Shown here piece after piece: positions 1-10,522 of a stretch of 64,000 bases of DNA. The DNA lies in contig JASFXZ010000018.1 of assembly GCA_032209605.1 (NCBI GenBank), positions 2,793,904 through 2,857,903 of the forward strand, written 5' to 3'. Below the pieces are notes generated by a model that was not told where the DNA came from, did not search any database, and saw only the letters and a list, made by a program, of their open reading frames with translations. Position 1 is the first letter of the stretch; every line of letters begins with the position of its first letter. This DNA is from Mactromeris polynyma. Lineage: Eukaryota; Mollusca; Bivalvia; Venerida; Mactridae. The translations under genes and the position numbers were made by a program.

Positions 1-520
1 GTTTCTGAGAAGTAGTCCGGACAAGAATGGTACCAAATAAACTATATGTGGCATAATCAAAGAACCATAACTCGCTGAAAAATAGTCTGACCAAAACCAT
101 GTAAACATATGAGCATCTCCTCTTAATAGTAAAGCTTCCGATGAAGTTGAATTTCAGTCAGTAGTTTCTGAGAAGTAGTCCGGACAAGAATGGTACCATA
201 TATATGTGGCATAATCAAAGGGCCATAACTCTGTGAAAAATAGTCTGACCAAACCGTGTGATCATGTGCGCATCTCCTCTTAGTAGTGATGCTTCCCATG
301 AAGTTTTGTTGAATTCCAGCCAGTAGTTTCTGAGAAGTAGTCCGGACATGAATGGTACTATATATACTATATGTGGCATAATCAAAGACCATAACTCCGT
401 GAAATAAAGTCCAACCAAAACCGTGTGATAATATGCGCATCTCCTCTTAGTAGTGAAGCTTCCCATGAAGTTTTGTTGAATTCCAGTCAGTGGTTTCTGA
501 GAAGTAGTCCGGACAAGAAA
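1..520. repeat. Tandem repeat, ~163-bp unit, about 3.2 copies
   Basis: The marker 'gtttctgagaagtagtccgg' recurs at 1, 164, 326 and 493, giving periods of 163, 162 and 167 bp. Each unit contains a 'ggccataact' motif, 'tagtctgaccaaa' and 'gcgcatctcctcttagtag'. The array is cut by the left edge of the window, so its true length is unknown. Open frames read through it are by-products of the repeat. Confidence 0.93.
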
Positions 521-845
521 AGTGGGCGGACGGAAGAAGCGGCGACTATATGCCCCCCCCCCCCCCTTCGGGAACGGGGAGCATAATAAACAACCCACTG
601 CGCATGCGCAGTTTGGCACCGCATGTGCTACAGTCAATGCCAAAATAATTTGTGTAAGTTCACCAGTACGCGGACACCAACATACACTAAAACAGAAAAC
701 CCCTAATGAGGAATCATTTTCGGAGAAGTTCCGTTGATGGTTTAATTTCAAGATTTTAAAACCTGAAAGAATGAAGGTTTTGTTAAATCCCATTGATTTT
801 GGTTTAAAATTAAACACATATACACATTTTGTCAAATACATACGC
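521..845. repeat. Flank of the 163-bp array with a poly-C tract
   Basis: The sequence following the array holds a long C run starting near 552, then a G-rich stretch. A similar 'tatatgccccc...gggg' arrangement follows the 'ggccataact' repeats at about 4865. This suggests that poly-C is a regular end feature of this group of dispersed repeats. No gene is seen. Confidence 0.5.
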
Positions 846-1036
846 CCACATTATTAGGATGATAGTTCAGGAATTGTAATGAAACATTTCTGACTCTGAA
901 TATTTTGGCGAGACTTTGTAAAAATGTTTTTTTAATTATCAAAGCCTTTCAATATACTTTCTCTTCTATTGATTTGAAGATGATTTAAACAGACAGCCAA
1001 AATTTATTTACACGTTTACTGCAACAACCGTTATAC

Positions 1037-1613
1037 AGTTAATCTTGTATTAAGCGACCACCCAAGGGACAGCCAAAACGTGGTCGCTTAACAAAGTGGT
1101 CTCTTAATAGATATTGATAAAAGTTAAGAACAAATAAATGTCCAACTGAACATTCAAAACGTATAAATACCATCAATGATTTTACGGGGTCTATTAAAAA
1201 GGATAATATACGAAACAAAGTGAGTGTTTTATGCTGTGTAATTCATTAACATTTAAGACCCCACTCACGTTGACACTTATGCAACAATTTTATGTCGTTT
1301 TATAACTGTGTCACTGAGTAATTATCTGGTCACATTTATCACGCCTAATTGTTTATTCAATTGTTTAAAGGACAATGTGCGAATGCAGTTTTCAATCAGG
1401 TGTGAAATGCCCTATGGGATTCAGTGCATGTGGTCGTTTAATGGATCATTTTTACCTGTCGGACTGGTTTAATACGGTCGCTGGTCGCATTATAGAAAAG
1501 TAGCTTAATAGATACTATTTATATAGTAAAAACGCTCGGGGGGAATTTAAGTGGTCGCTTACAGCAAATGGTCACATAAGACACGTGGTCGCATCAGCAA
1601 GATTGACTGTATA
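1037..1613. mobile_element. MITE-like element, 'gtggtcgctta' family, copy 1
   Basis: The ends are imperfect inverted repeats: 'acagttaatcttg' on the left and 'caagattgactgt' on the right. Inside are 'taagcgaccacc', 'gtggtcgcttaa' and 'gacacgtggtcgcat'. A second copy with the same ends lies at 42824-43231, and fragments occur near 6853, 49866 and 62928. The CAGT-type ends recall pogo/Tigger-like MITEs, but that assignment is an inference. There is no coding capacity. Confidence 0.65.
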
Positions 1614-1682
1614 ACGATTCGCCACAGTAACAATTCGCCACATAACGATTCGCCACAGTTGAATAACAATTCGCCACAGATG
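1611..1682. repeat. Short tandem repeat 'taacRattcgccaca'
   Basis: Four near-identical copies of a roughly 16-bp motif containing 'attcgccaca' follow directly on the right end of the MITE-like element. No gene is seen from here to about 2100. Confidence 0.8.
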
Positions 1683-2104
1683 TGATAAAAGAAAGTTGGA
1701 TGACAAATGGTGCAAATTGTATTTATAGAAGAAACTTCTAAAAGACATTGTTGTGGAAAATGATATTCTTCTACAAGAAAATCGGGACTTGGTGTGATTT
1801 TGAGAATGAGTATTAGGTCTTTGTTATGGTGTTCATACACGCAATATATTTTATTACATTTAATATAAAACATATTTTTTAATTGTATGTGATAAATTAC
1901 AATAGATTTGTGTTGTACAAAACAAAGCTTAAAAAGAGATGCTATCATAAAAAGACATAACATATGGACATCAACTTGTATATCTACGAATCACTGCAGC
2001 ACAAACAACGTACAACTTAGAAACGAAAGTTACAAATCGTGAACAAACAAAACTAGCACATGTCAAGAATAGAGACACAAATCTAGAAAAGCGATCCTAT
2101 TACA

Positions 2105-2575
2105 AACAAGAGGGCCATGATGGCCCTATTTCGCTCACCTGAATACACTGCCATTCTAAATGAGTCAGACTAGTGTGGCAATACATTGGTATAGGTTCAA
2201 TAAAAATCCATTCAGCAGTTTAGGAGGTTCCACTATATACATATTGGGAACATGGCCCTGCCCCTAGCGGCCATGTTTATTGATGGAACTTCATAATTTA
2301 TGCAATCATGCAAGAGGACCACTAGGCGATGCTACACACCAAATATCAAAGCTCTAGGCCTTATGGTTGGGGACAAGAAGATTTTCAAAGTTTACACTTT
2401 TAAAATCTAATCCTGTGACCTACTTATGCAACGGACTGGAAAGATTAATGCAACTTTGAAAGAGGTCCACCCAATGATTTGGACAAAATTTATTCAGTAG
2501 TATAGAAGGAGATCTTTAAAGAAAATGTTGACGCACGACGACGGACATCAAAAGATCCTAAAATCTCGTATTAAA
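2105..2575 (-). repeat. Dispersed molluscan repeat modules
   Basis: The stretch combines a module beginning 'gagggccatgatggccctat...cgctcacctga' with a module ending in 'aatgttgacgcacgacgacg'. The second part, about 2413-2560, is the reverse complement of the modules at 41930-42150 and 45432-45640 (shared 'gcataaatcgttccgg'-like and 'gaggtccaccca' blocks). It is non-coding. Confidence 0.7.
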
Positions 2576-2924
2576 TATCGACATCATCAACCACTAATTT
2601 TGCCTGGATAGTCATTTATTTCGCTTTCTGGAAAAGTAGAGAAATTAACACATAGAAGGACAACTTTCCTAGCTAGTCAGTTACGTTGTTATGCCAACCT
2701 TCACAGTCATTGTTAGTCCGTACTGATAGCTAGTATTATTATTATTTACAGACGCAATAATTTCATTTGTGTGAACAAGATCATTTATCTACTTTAAAAA
2801 GCGTATTTTATTCAAAGGTATACCATAGTTTGTATGATATTTTGAATATATGATTTAGATTTGGGTGTATATGCATTTATTTATCATCGCCACCGGTTTA
2901 CCATATGAGCAATGTCTCCGGAAG

Positions 2925-3113
2925 AATGTTTTTGGAGGATAGTGCATGATGACTCATTCCAGAAACATCCCTGGTTCTTTTACATGCCTGATGTGAAGCA
3001 TCGTACACAGGACCTCTGTTAAGACTGTTGGAACTCTTTGTGGTCGAGCGGGGGATCGAACCTGGACCCCTGGATTACATAGCGTTACCACTGGACCATG
3101 GATCCGCTCTAAA
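2925..3113 (-). mobile_element. tRNA-derived SINE, minus strand
   Basis: Read on the minus strand, the element starts with a tRNA-like head. It has an A-box-like 'tggtccagtggtaacgc' and a B-box-like 'ggttcgatccc', followed by a body containing 'gtacgatgcttcacatcagg', 'aaaagaaccagggatg' and 'ctggaatgagtcatcatgca'. Six of seven acceptor-stem pairs can form, but the T stem is poor, so this is a SINE head and not a working tRNA. The body resembles conserved SINE cores I recall from other invertebrates. Confidence 0.7.
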
Positions 3114-4429
3114 TTTAGATTTGAACATCTTTTTATTCATAAAATGTTCGTTTACGTTTCTCAATCAGAGTTCGTCTGCTTGTAAGTTAACTAGAAATGT
3201 TCACTTGTCCTGACCTTGAACAAGAAAATGTAGAGTGTAAATGCAGGAGTTGTGACAAATGAAGAAATACAGCATCAATATGCAGGCTTTAATACATAAA
3301 CAATCTAATTCACATGTAATTCCAATTATAAGTCACACATTGACAAAGAGCTGCTGCTGGACCATTAGGCAGTAAAATGTCGAGTATTTCCTGCAACAGG
3401 ATCAAAACATTTTTATCCCCATCCTTGTCATATCGTAGCCAGGCAAACTGGCTCAGTCAAGCATTTACAAAAGTCCATTTTTGCTTAGTTTTTTCATACT
3501 TCAGGCAAAATTAATAGTAATCTGAATTGACCATAATCATTTTCATTCATCGTAAAATACGGAGAGCTGTCGGCATTACGGACGGTGCAGTACGGATTTT
3601 ATCATATACTAGACCCGAAAACGAAAGTGATTGCATCGTTATTCGCATGAAAACCCGAGGCATAAAGGCATATTTTGAATTTTCGTAGTTGATGTCATGC
3701 GATGCTGGAGTAAATAGGTAAAGAATTAAACGCGGGTTGCTGAATATATATAAGTTTTCTTCGTCGTCGTCGGCAATTTTAATGTCATGAGATGGTGTTT
3801 TCAGCGATATTAAATTCTAATTCTAGAGAATAATAATTATTAAATTTCTGTATAAAAGCCACCATTGGCTCAAGAAATGTTTATTAATGAACCGTAACCT
3901 TATTTCAATCAAGTCACCTTTCAACATGTAAACAACAGTTTGCTCTTTTCTATTGTCGGTCTAATCAATCGTTATTTCGGCGTATCAAAGACTGCAAACA
4001 GCGAAATATTATTGTTTCGTCACCCTTCTTTATTTTGCACACTTTCGTGACCAGAATTTTTATTCGTGATTGACCAATTTAGCTCTCTGGAGTGTTATTA
4101 TTACACGCTTCACAGGTCTATCACATGTGTCGGATATGCGGGACGTAATCTGATTGGCTGAAAGTGGTTTTGGTGACAAGCTCCGCCTCTGATTGTTTTT
4201 GGCAAGCTTGTGAATTATCATGTCTTTATATACGTACATGTCATAGTCAGGATATCAATTTCGGCTCTTATATATGCGAATTATACACAGACATTGAGAA
4301 CCGGTCTCAGCCGCTTTATCCGCATTTATCATCGAAATTGAGTGGAATAAAACATTCGCCAACATTAAATTTTTCGCCAAATTTGGAGTCATTTTTTGTC
4401 GATTTAGTTGAATTGATTTAAGCCTATCA
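3114..4429. other. Gene-free stretch
   Basis: No coding exon is supported. Only short frames without recognisable domains occur, for example an 85-codon frame at 4164. A CCAAT-like 'gattggctgaa' and GC-rich 'gctccgcctctga' near 4150-4195 could be promoter-like, but no transcript unit can be tied to them. Confidence 0.4.
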
Positions 4430-4905
4430 GGTAACTTGTTAGTGTTGAGTCCTGTGAATGGATATCAAATTTACCAAGTGAACAACTGTACTGATTATGG
4501 TCATAAGTCAAGGTCCATAACTTTGCACTTTCTGGGCGTAACCATACATGAATCCCCGGGTGCACAGCTATACAGGTTGGTGAACATTCCTGTAAAGTCT
4601 TATGACTCTGACTCAAATTCTTTTGGAGATATGAGTGACACAAGACTGCATACTCTGTAGGCTATATTTTAACTAAGTCAAGGGCCATAACTTCGCAATT
4701 ACTGGGCACAGTCAAACATGAAACCCCAGGTGTGCAAATGTTCACATGCTGATGAACATTCCTGTAAAGTTTAATGACTCTGGCTCATATACTGTTGGAG
4801 GGATGCGAGACACAAGATTTTATGACGGACGGAAGGACGCACAGACGGGCAAGGGCAAATCTATATGCCCCCCCCCCCCTTGAGAGTGGGGGCATACAAC
4901 CTGAA
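4430..4905 (-). mobile_element. Helitron-like repeat, minus orientation, truncated
   Basis: Two units of about 240 bp (4500-4660 and 4677-4830) share 'ggNccataactt...actgggc', 'aacattcctgtaaagt' and 'gacacaaga'. In reverse complement the block aligns with 52587-53069, including 'ccataatcagtacagttgtt' at the inner end. It ends at about 4865-4900 with a poly-C tract and 'tgggggcata'. The Helitron-like 3' terminus seen in the copies at 48.6 and 53.1 kb is missing here. Confidence 0.6.
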
Positions 4906-5679
4906 ACAGTACACATACGCATTTGATACCAGATACCAAAAGAAGAACAAGTATCGTGCGAATAACTGTGAGTAATATTGACGTCAGTCAAGAAAGATTA
5001 AATCTTTTACAAAACGCTAAATATGGAGGTCTCCGCGTACTGGTAGTGTCTGCGTTCTGTCTTCATCCAAAATGAAAGTGAAATGTAAAATAACAAAATA
5101 ATTAATGTTTATGGTTAAATGGGCATGTACACTTCATTTATTTTGGACTAGTTCTATAGGTACGGAACTGTATCCCTAGCCGCTACCAGTCTTCAATCCA
5201 CTGAGAATTTTCATAGCTTATCTGAATAATGCTTTCAAATTACAATCTAAATTGTGATGATAACTAATTTCAAAATACAAAAGGCTAAATAATCTAATGT
5301 CACAATTATTGGGACGAGCTGCACCAGGCTGATTCGGTAAGTGGGCAAAGTTGGAAGAGGTCGACTTAGGAAGTGGGCCGGGTTGACACTGAATCATCCG
5401 ATTTTAGTGGTATACTACAGATCATATACTGGTTATCCTAGCTAGTAGCACAGACATTCAACTGTGCCAGTAGCCACCCTACAAAAATCCTCATTGTCTA
5501 TGTTACTCGCTCAAAATCCACTGAGCAGACATCACGGCAAGGAGGGGGTGCTGTTCTAAAACATGTGCGGTGCCAGATGCTCCGGAATAAGTTTGTTGTG
5601 CAGTTGCTCTTGTAAAAATATATACAATATATACATATTGTTTTTGAAATTATATATTATATTATATGGCCGTTGGTTT
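4906..5679. other. Gene-free stretch
   Basis: This is AT-rich unique-looking sequence. I see no domain, splice pattern or repeat that I recognise. Confidence 0.4.
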
Positions 5680-6203
5680 GATAACCAACTTGGTTAGATA
5701 ACCAACTTGAAACTGTCCCAACTTTGGAGACCAATAACATCATCTGGTAGCCTTGTCCATCTGGGAAAAAATGAATGTTGGTACATGTTAAGTCTACAAT
5801 GGTAAGTGATGAATTTGGTGGTGTCAGTGTGTTTCGAGACCGAACTGTATGATATATCAGTGAAACTGCTACAAGGTTATGCACAACTTTATACATTAGT
5901 ACAAAATCTGAAGATTTACATCATTCTCCCAGAGTTGGCCACTTAAATTGTTGTAGCAATGATGTAACACTAGATGGATTTTGAAGACTGTATGTTTTTT
6001 TCATGACAAAACATGCTGCATTCCTTTGCACTTGTTCAATTTGCTTTATTTCCCAGGGATGTTTGGCAGGGATTCCAAATTGTTGAGCCATATTCAAGTG
6101 TAGGATAAACTAGAGATTGATAAGCCCTTTCTTTCAATATTCTAGGGTAGTGTCGGAGATTTCGTTTTATGAATCCTTACGCTCTTGAGGCTTTGGAGGT
6201 AAT
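5680..6203 (-). pseudogene. LINE reverse-transcriptase C-terminal fragment (jockey/CR1-like)
   Basis: On the minus strand the frames read '[19 protein letters not shown]', then '[10 protein letters not shown]', '[15 protein letters not shown]' and 'VTSLLQQFKWPTL'. This is the usual order after the palm domain in jockey/CR1-group RTs. Frameshifts and stops break it, and the catalytic palm is absent. It lies head-to-head with a second relic of the same type on the plus strand at 6205. The exact clade cannot be fixed by eye. Confidence 0.75.
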
Positions 6204-6204
6204 A

Positions 6205-6622
6205 CTGTTGTTATATCAACAACCTACCAGAAAGGGTGAAGTCATATATCAGACTATTTATAGATGAGTGGCTCCTATTTAGAGCCATTAACTCCATAAA
6301 AGACCACAGACTACTTCAAGAAGATCTAGACAACCTCCAAAAATGGGCACAATAATGGGGCATGAAGTTCAATGCCAAGAAATGCTACCTACTAAGCACC
6401 AGACAACGTTCAACCTTCTTCTATACAATCAGCAATCAAATCCTCAAACAAGTTCAAGAAAACCCGTACCTAGGAATTACATTTTCAGACGACCTCAAAT
6501 TGACCACCCACACAACCAACATCACAAAACAGGTTAATTCTACTCTTGGCTACCTAACAAGAAATCTCAGACACTGCCCTACAAGATGCGGAAAAATGCC
6601 TACATCAGACTCACACTGGCTT
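6205..6622 (+). pseudogene. LINE reverse-transcriptase fragment (jockey/CR1-like)
   Basis: The translation gives 'NNLPERVKSYIRLFIDE', then an in-frame stop after 'LQKWAQ', then 'WGMKFNAKKCYLL', 'NPYLGITFSDDLKL' and 'NSTLGYLTRNLRHCP'. These match motif C to the thumb of jockey/CR1-group RTs. The catalytic 'F-A-D-D' position reads F-I-D-E, so the second Asp is lost. The copy ends abruptly at about 6620. Its last ~25 residues duplicate a stretch also present in the minus-strand relic, so these are two insertions and not one inverted copy. Confidence 0.75.
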
Positions 6623-6849
6623 AAAAAAAGTAGGAGCTACTTGGCGCGGCGCGCGGGTGCGCATTCGCGCGAACAATAATTGATTTATACATTATTAATG
6701 TCCATTTAAGTCCAATCTGTTTAACAATAGTACTAGTTTTTGTGTTGTGTGTGTTTCTGACATGTGTATGTATCCAGCATGTTTATAAGTACAAAATATT
6801 CAATATGTAGACTTTTGAAGTGTTCAGGATATTTGACTAGGACCAATCC

Positions 6850-6965
6850 AAATACAGTAAAGTTCCGCTATTAAAACCACCCATGGGTCCGACTTAAAGT
6901 GGTCTTATAATCTAGGCGTTCTTAATAGTGAAACCAAGCAGACTGGTTGTGACATTGAATGTAGC
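6850..6965 (+). mobile_element. Fragment of a Tigger/pogo-type element end
   Basis: The sequence 'acagtaaagttccgctatt' followed by 'aaaaccacccatgggtccga' and 'taaagtggtcttataatc' resembles a CAGT-type pogo/Tigger terminus. It is a distant relative of the 'gtggtcgctta' family at 1037 and 42824. No matching right end is seen. Confidence 0.4.
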
Positions 6966-7949
6966 ACACATTATACTTTTTTATACATACAGAATAAGAA
7001 AAGTAACATGTATGGTAACATGAATTCATTTTTATTCAAAATAAGAAAAGATAAAAATTGAATTCCCACATCAGTATGTTCAGTGCTTCTACAGGAGATC
7101 ATTTACAGAAGTGTTTTCATTTTTTCATTCCTGGCACCACCTCCATGGGTCTCATAATAATCCAAGATCTCAGCCTTTTGCATAAACTTGTATTGTCTGA
7201 ACCTGTAACAATGTTATTTTTAAAGTAAAAAGATGGAGTATACTTAAAGCAATAAAATAATATGTATTAAATTACCATAGTTATAGATTATTTGAGGCTT
7301 TCCCAACATAATGTGTTTAGCATTCTCTTTTCATTTCAAATTGAAGTAGTTTCATTCAATTTTTATTTAATTTGTTCAAGATATCTGAAGGTAATGATTT
7401 TGTAGAAATGTGGAGTTTGTTAGCTGAAATACTCTCCAACCAGAAATTTACAGAAATTATATATTGCATCAATAAACAAACTTTGTCCGAAAGTACGTAC
7501 CATCCGAAAACGTATTATTTTGCAACATCCTCGATCTAATGATGAACTGTCGCTGATTACTTCAATCAATTCATTGTCTTTGTTACACAATAGCACATCA
7601 TTTAAACCCACTGGTAATTAACCGTTGGGGGTCAATTTAGTGAATTTACGTTGTTGTTCATACCGTAAAGGGGTCTATTGTATGTCGTAAAATTGTGTAA
7701 ACAAGTTGACACGCGAGTAAAATGGCCTAATTAGCGGGATATAAAACCGCAATAGACTGCATATGCTGGACGTATTACGGGATAAATAGATCGAATTTTA
7801 TATTCAACTTTCAGATTATATACATTTTAAAGCAGAAAATCGACGAATTCGCCACTAAGTCAAAACAAATATAAAGGGTGTCACCAAACGTATTTTGAAA
7901 AATGTCATTTTTCTTGTGTATTAGGGTCTAAACTTTCTGATTAAAACTA
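6966..7949. other. Gene-free stretch before the Tigger relic
   Basis: No exon is recognised. The stretch 7740-7860 shares 'gatcgaattt...ttta...aagcagaaaat' with 8960-9010, so diverged repeat copies flank the Tigger-like pseudogene on both sides. Confidence 0.35.
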
Positions 7950-8945
7950 GCAGCCGGGAAAATATCGATCCTATTCACCTGATGATATGACAGAGGCATA
8001 CAAAATGGTCATTGAGCGGAAGTTACCAGTCGAAAGAGTTGCTAAGAAGTTTGGAATCCCTATCCCTAACCTAGGAGCAGAGTTAGTGTGGACACTTCCT
8101 GCAAACAGGAGCAGGAAGCATTTTTGAGCCAACATTTGCTGACAATGGCTGCTATGGGCTATGGCTATTTAGGACCATAGACTATTAACTTTGATACAGC
8201 TTATGCTATTCACCTTGGTGTAAGGGACACGTCTAATCAAAAACAGTAACTGTTATAGGTGTATGTAATGCTGTCGGCCATCAAGTTCCACCTTATTTAT
8301 ATTGCAAGGTATGAGGATTCTGCCCACCATCCTGAAAGGTGAAACACCTGGTGCTAAATGAACTGTTTCTAACTCCGGGTGGTCGCACACTGACATTTTG
8401 TGCATACATGAAGGAACATCTTGCACCACTACTGCATGCTTGTGATAGTACAAGTCATGTCATTGTGCTTTATGGTGAACACAAGAGTCAAGTATCACTT
8501 GAAATGAGTGAATAGGCCAGGGAGAAATGTATCATTTTGTTTCTCATTGCAGCCATCTACTACAGCCAATGGACGTACGTTGCTTTGGTGCATTCGAGAT
8601 AGCATGGAATGCTGCATGCTATATGCATCTCAGAGAATCTGGTGGAAATGTTTTTACCCGTCAAGATATGTGCCGTATTGCGTGCAGGGATTGGGTGTAC
8701 ATGTCAACACTCACTCATGTGAACATTCAGAGTGCATTCCGACGTTTTGGATTATTTTCCATTTAACACGGATGTCAACAGGGACACTGCTCTTGCATCA
8801 TTGCTTTCATTTGTATCAGTGCATCAACAAAAATGACACCATCACCAGCCCAGGTGCCTACTGTACAGGACAGTAACCCAAACCTACCTGAGAATTATGC
8901 AAGAATGTTTCTTGAGGAGAGCGGTGGTTATATATTGTCGAATGA
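7950..8945 (+). pseudogene. Tigger/pogo-family transposase relic
   Basis: Three plus-strand frames together retain the order of a pogo/Tigger (DDE_1) transposase. They include a psq-type helix-turn-helix 'YSPDDMTEAYKMVIERKLP', 'TMAAMGYGYL', 'VGHQVPPYLYCKGMRILP' (via a frameshift), and then the long C-terminal block at 8527-8766 with 'HCSHLLQPMDVRCFGAF', 'WNAACYMHLRESGG' and 'NIQSAFRRFGLF'. Several stops, frameshifts and an apparent internal deletion, which removes the region of the first catalytic Asp, make it non-functional. The C-terminal block is the best-preserved part. Confidence 0.85.
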
Positions 8946-9529
8946 GCGACTAAAGACGCCGGGATATAAATCGATCGAATTTAATCATATTTTAATTTAA
9001 AGAAGAAAATGCCAAATCCGTCATTCGCAATTTTTATTGTCAGTTTGATCGCAAATTAACGCCGACGGCGAGCGACAGCATGGGTCCTGCATCAATTGTA
9101 TTGATTCGGAATGGAAATTTTAAATCAGTAAGTTATGAAAACTAAATATTTATTGAACAAAATGACAACATTGATTGACTGAAGTTTTTCTAATAAATTG
9201 TTCAGCTATTGTTATATGGAGTTAAAGTGGTCCGTGCTGAACTACGTTCCGCGTAGTAAATTGCACTTTAGGGAAATTGGGTCAAAAGCATAGCATCTGA
9301 AATGTAGCAATGTTACTAAGGCCCCAGACCAAAAACGGAAATTCCGGCTTATGCTGAAGAACTTTCAACCTAAAAAAGATTGAAACTGGCTTCGGTAGAA
9401 CAACCAAGGACAATATCGAGACAAACAGTAAATGAAGTTGACATATATCATGAGCATGTAACATTTTAAGACGAAATTTGAGTGTTAAAGTATCGATCCG
9501 AGGTAATTGCACGCAACCTACATATTTGG
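8946..9529. other. Gene-free stretch
   Basis: Apart from the diverged copy of the 7740-7860 sequence near 8960-9010, nothing is recognised. Confidence 0.35.
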
Positions 9530-9790
9530 GCTTACAGACTTTTCAACTTCAAGACTTTTCAACCCCACTTTTCAAATAAAGACTTTTCAACCCCAGGACT
9601 TTTCAACCCTTGATTTCAAGACTTTTCAACCCCTACCTGTTGAGACTTTTCAACCCCTAGTTTGAATATTTTCAAACCTTACATTTATCTTTTTCAACCC
9701 TTACATTTATCTTTTTCAACCCCTACTTTGAAGACTTTTCAACACCTATTTCTAAGACTTTTCAACCCCTGTGTTTCAGATAAGTGTATT
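9530..9790 (+). repeat. 'gacttttcaacccc' tandem array, left copy
   Basis: About eleven imperfect copies of 'agacttttcaacccct' separated by 5-20 bp spacers run from 'gggcttacagacttttcaac' to 'cccctgtgtttcagataag'. The spacers are ordered, not random, because the same succession reappears at 25997-26165. A third, inverted array lies at 27624-27790. LINE-A is inserted about 330 bp to the right. Confidence 0.85.
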
Positions 9791-9810
9791 GTTTGGCAAA
9801 ATAGTTTTAT

Positions 9811-10119
9811 TGTTTATAAATATATTTATATTTCAAACATAACAGATCAAATGATGAAATGTGATAATTCGAAAATTGCATTCCTTTAATGTGTCATTGT
9901 ATTTTGTTTGATCATCATAATGATTAGCAAATTATTAGTTTAATACAATTAAAGATATGTGTGTTTGTTTTTATTTGTTGCACTTGTTTATTTGATCAAA
10001 GGCAATTATGTTCTATTGATGTTACCATCACATTTTTAATTATGTGTAAACTGTTATAAAGTGTTGTCAAACTGTTCTAGGTATGGTATATATATGTACA
10101 TATCATTTTGTCTTTTGTC
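9811..10119. other. AT-rich spacer between the array and LINE-A
   Basis: No gene is seen. It lies between the left array and the presumed LINE-A target site 'ttattgattat' at 10120-10130. Confidence 0.4.
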
Positions 10120-10130
10120 TTATTGATTAT

Positions 10131-10162
10131 CATAACATAAACATAACATAACATAACATTCC
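10131..10162 (-). repeat. 3' tail of LINE-A, (ttatg)n
   Basis: A simple repeat 'cataacataaacataacat' on the plus strand marks the 3' terminus of the minus-strand LINE. LINEs that lack poly(A) often end in such short tandem tails. Confidence 0.75.
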
Positions 10163-10522
10163 TTTATTTCGCTCAATACATGCAATATATCAACATGTAA
10201 ACATGAGGTAATTACAATTACATCTTTACGAGGCTCAATAATTCATACAAACATGAAAAGCATAAATAAACATATTGTATTTAAAGTTTTAACATAAACA
10301 TGTGTAGGTTTGGATCTGCCGGAGAGTCACCAGTTAAATCTGGGAGCTTAGAAGGGCAGTAATTGCAAAAGCAGAGCTATTAAGGATTTGTTGTATAGAA
10401 ACTCATGAACTGGAATACTAGTGTGAAGAAACAATCAAGGCATATTATAGAGTAGAAAGCTCGACAATAAGGCAAGCAACCGTTCAAAAAGAAAAATATC
10501 TAATACAAAATACAATCAAATA

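Noticed and set aside
522..737. 71-codon plus-strand frame
   Set aside because: It starts in the poly-C flank of a tandem repeat and translates as low-complexity sequence.
3045..3113. Possible tRNA gene on the minus strand
   Set aside because: A and B box-like motifs and most of an acceptor stem are present, but the T and anticodon stems do not pair and a SINE body follows directly.
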